Source: Candidatus Saccharimonadota bacterium (lineage in GTDB: Bacteria > Patescibacteriota > Saccharimonadia > Saccharimonadales > Saccharimonadaceae). Taken from it: DNA of 64,000 nucleotides. Under the pieces are notes generated by a model. That model made no database searches and was not told the DNA's origin. It saw nothing but the letters and a program-made list of their open reading frames with translations. Positions 60,644 through 64,000 of this stretch are shown here, piece by piece. Positions within the stretch are counted from its first letter, which is position 1. Each line of letters opens with the position of its first letter. The position numbers were made by a program, and so were the translations under genes. The stretch spans positions 186,001-250,000 of the forward strand of contig OX335598.1 in NCBI GenBank assembly GCA_946893605.1, read 5' to 3'.

Positions 60644-61450
60644 TTACAGATTATGCGGTGTGAATACCGAGATATGTTCATTGTCTTTCATTGCAATTCT
60701 TGCCAACTCGGACGTTACGTGGGAGATTCCGTGCGATTCAATGATTTCAGCCACATAAACGCCGCTACAAAAAGTAACACGGGCGCCTAGGTCGCTAAGG
60801 CAATCGGCTTTATGAGGCGTCGGAACATGCGATTCATCTACGGTTAAGCTGGATAAATCTGCAATACGACTCATGAGCTCTCTCGTATCCCAATATACTT
60901 TACTCTCTGTATTTTGATGAGAATCTATCCAGTTTGTCGCAGTCCATGACTGCATCGACTCATAAATTGCTTTTTCTGCGGCTTGCATTGCATTTTTCGA
61001 ACAGCCACCTCCAAGAACAGCAAATGGATAATCTCTTTCATTCGATATAATGCTACAGGCAATCTTGTAATCTGGGTTAACTGACTCAACCAGCCCAACA
61101 TGCACAGAGAAACTCTCGGGTATTTCTATCTTGTGACTGCGCACAATCTTTTCGACTGTATCATCTGAGAACTTCGCCAGAAAAGGCCTGTCGAGTGCCC
61201 ACCATGCGGCAAGTGAAATTCTCTCAATCGCTTCTTGCCATGCATTTTCAAGAGCAATCTCTTTGTCTATATGTGCGGCTGAGGCTACAATTTCTTGATC
61301 ATTTGCATGATCAGCCTCTATTCTCTCCATCATCGTGCGCACTTTTAATTTATCAATGTCCAGACCTGTTGAACAGGGGCGAAAATCGCCCCCGCCATCT
61401 AATCGCACCGTCTTTACCGGTGAAAACGATGTATCTATAATTTCAAACAT
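60644..61450 (-). CDS. YcaO-like protein
   Basis: 268 residues, shorter than typical YcaO enzymes (about 400). Two family patterns are visible: ALENAWQEAIERISLAAW (EAIER block, near 75) and GGGCSKNAMQAAEKAIYESM followed by QSW (near 165-187, the A..E..Q block); both belong to the ATP- and Mg-binding site. YcaO proteins activate peptide backbones with ATP to make azolines, thioamides or amidines, in RiPP pathways or on cell proteins. No E1-like partner is adjacent. It lies 67 nt after a Gly/Cys-headed protein that could be its substrate; this is an inference. Confidence 0.55.
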   Translation of the reverse strand: MFEIIDTSFSPVKTVRLDGGGDFRPCSTGLDIDKLKVRTMMERIEADHANDQEIVASAAHIDKEIALENAWQEAIERISLAAWWALDRPFLAKFSDDTVEKIVRSHKIEIPESFSVHVGLVESVNPDYKIACSIISNERDYPFAVLGGGCSKNAMQAAEKAIYESMQSWTATNWIDSHQNTESKVYWDTRELMSRIADLSSLTVDESHVPTPHKADCLSDLGARVTFCSGVYVAEIIESHGISHVTSELARIAMKDNEHISVFTPHNL

Positions 61451-61471
61451 AAATATTCACGTGTTTTATGC

Positions 61472-61507
61472 TTGGGCTGGGCGAAGTTTCCTCCGCCCAG
61501 CCCAAGT
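61472..61507. terminator. GC-rich perfect hairpin between 167-aa gene and YcaO-like gene
   Basis: CTTGGGCTGGGCG and CGCCCAGCCCAAG form a perfect 13-bp stem with a 10-nt loop right after the stop of the 167-aa gene. A partial terminator here would let more of the upstream gene be made than of the enzyme, as in many precursor/enzyme pairs. Confidence 0.7.
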
Positions 61508-61517
61508 TTTGTGATCG

Positions 61518-62021
61518 CTATGCGACCACGAGGTTCGCAGGTGCGAACACCTGTGCGAACTCACCCTGCCAGCTGGTCGTGCGGTTCAGGCTCTTCAGCG
61601 CTGCGACGAAGTTGCTCGTCAGAGCCGGATCCTGCCACAGCGACTGCTGCAACGAGCCGCTGACAGCGAGCGTCTGGAGCTCCAGGCGTGCCACCACAAC
61701 CTTACTGACCGCATCGGAGATCAGCTTCTGCTGTTCACCGAAATCGACCTCAGGCGTGCGAACGGACGACCAGAGCGCCGCGACCGTGCCGAGTGTTGCT
61801 CGGGCGCTCATCAGAGCGTCCTCGCTGCCGCTCAGCAGCTGCATGGCAGCAACAAGGTCACCGCCAGTCATGACCGCATCTTCGATGGCAACGTTCGCCT
61901 CGAAGAACTTGGCAGACCCATCGAACAGCGACTTACAGTAGCTTGCCAGCTGCTCAATGTACTCAGCGGAGAATTCGGGGCTGACGTTACCGTTGCCACC
62001 TCCGCAGTTGATTCCTCCCAT
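61518..62021 (-). CDS. 167-residue protein with Gly/Cys/Asn head, possible YcaO substrate
   Basis: Start ATG 62021 chosen for the strong ribosome site AAGGAGGTGA 5 nt upstream. The head MGGINCGGGNGNVSPEF is Gly/Asn-rich with one Cys; the rest is helical and Ala/Leu/Ser-rich, with one more Cys early (SYCKSLF) and no signal peptide or membrane span. GC-rich codons differ from nearby core genes. Its promoter (TTGACG, 18 nt, TATGAT), leader, ribosome site and hairpin form an independent unit. It could be a structural or RiPP-type precursor protein; no family recognised. Confidence 0.6.
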   Translation of the reverse strand: MGGINCGGGNGNVSPEFSAEYIEQLASYCKSLFDGSAKFFEANVAIEDAVMTGGDLVAAMQLLSGSEDALMSARATLGTVAALWSSVRTPEVDFGEQQKLISDAVSKVVVARLELQTLAVSGSLQQSLWQDPALTSNFVAALKSLNRTTSWQGEFAQVFAPANLVVA

Positions 62022-62085
62022 GGTAATCACCTCCTTGGGCGGGATATCAGGTACGATAAGGGAAAGTCTCCCAAATATAAGTCAT

Positions 62086-62115
62086 ATCATAGCACGAGAA
62101 AAACCCACTCGTCAA
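62086..62115 (-). promoter_or_regulatory. Promoter of the 167-aa gene
   Basis: TTGACG (62110-62115), 18-nt spacer, TATGAT (62086-62091). The leader of about 60 nt contains GGGAGACTTTCCC. Confidence 0.65.
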
Positions 62116-62122
62116 GTATATT

Positions 62123-63739
62123 CTACCTAGTAGGTATACTTATGATATTTGTTATACCGATATTCTGCACAAAATCTCGGTCGTGAGACACAATCAGGAC
62201 GCCTCCATTATAGTTTTTTAACGCGTGTTCTAGCGCTTCGATTGTCGGTATATCAAGATTATTGGTCGGCTCATCAAGAATCAATAAACCAGCATTATTG
62301 GCAGCTATTCCTGCCAAGAGTACCTTGGCGCGTTCACCTCCGCTTAACTCGCTGCCTGGTGTTACTTGAATAATATCTTTCTTGAGATTGAACCGAATAA
62401 GTAAATTAATTGCGTCATGCAATTCAAGTGATGGCGCAAGGTGACGAAGGTTATTGAGCGCAGAGTCGTCAGGTAACGGCAATGTTTGATTTTGATCGAC
62501 GTAGATAACATTTGCTTGCTTGCTGGCATGAACATCGCCAGATGAAACAGGAGCGTCACCTATGATACCGCGTATCACAGAGGTCTTTCCTGAGCCATTT
62601 TCACCCTTCAATAAAATCTTATCGCCAGTGCGAATCGAGAATGACACGGGACCGATAGTATGCTCGTTGCCATAGTCAATTTCCAGATTAGATACGGAAA
62701 GTAGATTTAGTTTCTTGCCCGCTTCTTCCTTGAAAAGAAACTTTAGCGACACATCTTCTTCCGGCCGCTCCGGTTCCTCAAGTTGTCCGAGCCGACTACT
62801 CATGCTGCTGGCTGCGCTTGCCAGCCCACTTGCGGCTTTTTCTTTACGAAAATGAGCCGTGAGCTTATCGTTGTCAGAATTTGAGCGGTTTGACCCAGCG
62901 GAATTTGCCTTAATCCGTGCTGCCCTCGCAGCACGACCAAGTCGCTTCTTTTCTTTTTCATACTGTTCGTAGCGATTAAACGTTGCTTGCTTTGCCTTTT
63001 CACGGGCTTCAACATATTCATCATAACCGAGTCCATATTGCCGCATACCTTGATCACCGCCCATAAGCTCAATAATACGGCTTGTTGCATTTCTTAGGAA
63101 ACGACGGTCATGCGAGACCATCAAGAAGGCCGCATTCGAATCCCCAATAAATTTTTCCAATACAACGACACCTTTGTCATCGAGGTTGTTAGTCGGCTCA
63201 TCCAATAAGACAACATCGTAGCGTGAGGCAAATACCGCTGCAAGTGCAATGCGTGTTCGCTGACCACCAGAAAAATTACCAATTTCTTTACTTGTATCGA
63301 TAGAGGATATATCGGCGCGTTTAAGTGCTTTTTCTAGATTCGCATCAAATGACGCCACCTCAAACTTGTCATATTTCTCGAGCGCATCAGCATATAGCAG
63401 GAGAGTTCGTTCACTCGAGTCATGCTCAAGATTCGCACATTGCTCATCAAACTGCTCGCGCACATCCTTGACACCGGTCACTTCCTCAATAAATTCATAC
63501 ACGCTATGATCTAGCCAATCACGCATGTCCTGTGGTAATATCCCGATTTCTTCGTTGGTTTTAATGATTTCCCCAGAGGTTGGAGTTAGGCTACCATTAA
63601 TAAGTCTTAAGAGGGTTGTCTTGCCTGCGCCGTTTGGACCGACGAGGCCGATCTTATCACCAGTGTTAATAGAGAACGACACATCGTGAAGGATCTCTTT
63701 GCTACCGGTAGCGTAGTTGACGCGATTGAGGTTAATCAT
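62123..63739 (-). CDS. ABC-F family ATPase (second copy)
   Basis: 538 residues, intact. Two ABC domains with Walker A VGPNGAGKTT and LKGENGSGKTS, signatures GNFSGGQRTR and SELSGGERAK, and Walker B VLLDEPTNNLD and LILDEPTNNLD. A linker of about 80 residues with a basic stretch (RLGRAARAARIKANS) joins them. ABC-F proteins act on the ribosome and some protect against antibiotics. It is not closely similar to the other ABC-F in this window. TATAAT 8 nt before ATG. Its place next to a YcaO-like gene is worth noting but may be chance. Confidence 0.9.
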   Translation of the reverse strand: MINLNRVNYATGSKEILHDVSFSINTGDKIGLVGPNGAGKTTLLRLINGSLTPTSGEIIKTNEEIGILPQDMRDWLDHSVYEFIEEVTGVKDVREQFDEQCANLEHDSSERTLLLYADALEKYDKFEVASFDANLEKALKRADISSIDTSKEIGNFSGGQRTRIALAAVFASRYDVVLLDEPTNNLDDKGVVVLEKFIGDSNAAFLMVSHDRRFLRNATSRIIELMGGDQGMRQYGLGYDEYVEAREKAKQATFNRYEQYEKEKKRLGRAARAARIKANSAGSNRSNSDNDKLTAHFRKEKAASGLASAASSMSSRLGQLEEPERPEEDVSLKFLFKEEAGKKLNLLSVSNLEIDYGNEHTIGPVSFSIRTGDKILLKGENGSGKTSVIRGIIGDAPVSSGDVHASKQANVIYVDQNQTLPLPDDSALNNLRHLAPSLELHDAINLLIRFNLKKDIIQVTPGSELSGGERAKVLLAGIAANNAGLLILDEPTNNLDIPTIEALEHALKNYNGGVLIVSHDRDFVQNIGITNIISIPTR

Positions 63740-63806
63740 GCTAACATATTATAGATTATTCTTTACTGTTAGGCAACTTTCCTGAACTCTCGAAATGTCA
63801 ACACCT

Positions 63807-63823
63807 CTGCCATGAAATGGCAG
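63807..63823. other. Short perfect hairpin
   Basis: CTGCCAT GAA ATGGCAG, 7-bp stem with 3-nt loop, upstream of the larger inverted repeat. Confidence 0.55.
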
Positions 63824-63829
63824 CCGAAC

Positions 63830-63908
63830 CGCCAGAAAAACCCTTTGCCTTATTTTTGAGATTTCCTTCGCCGAATTTCTTTTTAGTTGTAAAGGGTATT
63901 TTCTGGCG
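63830..63908. repeat. Long interrupted inverted repeat
   Basis: CGCCAGAAAAACCCTTT (63830-63846) pairs with AAAGGGTATTTTCTGGCG (63891-63908), about 16 pairs with one bulge, around a 44-nt AT-rich loop. It may be the stem of a structured RNA that continues into the tRNA-like segment. Confidence 0.6.
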
Positions 63909-64000
63909 GGACGAGCGCGGGCTTGCCTGGGCAGGCGTTGGGACTGAGCCTATACGACTCAGCTAACATCGCGCTGGAAATAGGTTCGAATCCTGCCGTC
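63907..64000 (+). ncRNA. tRNA-like 3' segment, cut by the window end
   Basis: GGTTCGAATCCTGCCGTC at the window end equals 18 nt of the tRNA-Gln T arm and acceptor. Upstream GGGACG (63908-63913) could pair with the CGTC and following bases as an acceptor stem; AGCGCG/CGCGCT (63914-63919 with 63970-63975) forms a second stem; inner hairpins GCCTG/CAGGC and CTGAG/CTCAG follow. No D arm or normal anticodon arm is visible. An acceptor plus long second stem plus T arm recalls tmRNA, but the insert is too short. Could also be a tRNA fragment. Confidence 0.35.

Noticed and set aside
61468-61941. 157-codon plus-strand frame
   Set aside because: Antisense to the 167-aa gene and starts within a hairpin; no promoter or ribosome site.
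63812-63859. 15-codon frame as a tmRNA tag
   Set aside because: It starts with ATG, does not end in the usual Ala-rich tag, and lies within predicted stems.

Overview
The window reads as chromosome from a small-genome Patescibacterium, most likely Candidatus Saccharibacteria (TM7). I infer this from gene content and order: a compact F-type ATP synthase operon, a VirD4-like type IV secretion ATPase with a membrane N-terminus, a sigma-region-4/HARE fusion, a sortase with a long disordered N-terminus, DprA, many lineage-only proteins, and no amino-acid or cofactor biosynthesis. TGA works as a normal stop (several ATGA stop/start overlaps), so code 11 fits. No rRNA, insertion sequence, CRISPR array or prophage was seen.

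Layout. 1-10 kb: a membrane protein end, a SpeE-like aminopropyltransferase, a VirD4-like ATPase, a sigma4-HARE regulator, topA, a CDP-alcohol phosphatidyltransferase and dprA. 9.95-10.3 kb: a strong promoter and terminator around about 300 nt with no gene, probably a non-coding RNA. 10.3-18.2 kb: a Fur-type regulator with a metal permease, a TerC-like protein, pth, a CobW GTPase, a CPBP protease and der. 18.2-25.2 kb: rRNA pseudouridine synthase, two histidine kinase/response regulator pairs, tRNA-Glu and a DUF3048 protein. 25.2-39 kb: gltX, envelope proteins, sortase, tRNA-Leu, exonuclease III, two glycosyltransferases, smpB, an ABC-F protein and a glutaredoxin. 39-46 kb: ATP synthase with a Nudix hydrolase between atpG and atpD. 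46-55.8 kb: a kinase-like protein, dus, small genes, a RecB-nuclease helicase and a P-type ATPase. 55.8-59 kb: a broken BcgI-like restriction-modification locus. 59-64 kb: an RlmD/TrmA-family methyltransferase, tRNA-Gln, a YcaO-like enzyme beside a Gly/Cys-headed protein, a second ABC-F protein, and a structured RNA-like segment cut by the window end.

Two expression styles coexist. Most core genes have a -10 box (often extended, TGCTATAAT-like) only 6-10 nt before the start codon, so their mRNAs should be leaderless. A smaller set (23-aa peptide, 54-aa protein, secreted Cys protein, CPBP protease, 167-aa protein) has -35/-10 promoters where these could be placed, leaders with a hairpin, good Shine-Dalgarno sites and often a terminator; these look like independent accessory cassettes.

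Many otherwise intact, often essential genes (topA, smpB, atpB, dprA, exonuclease III and others) are split by single-base indels, mostly in A/T runs. I read these as consensus errors of a long-read assembly and annotate each gene as one unit, giving the break position. The restriction-modification locus has far more lesions and is called a pseudogene.
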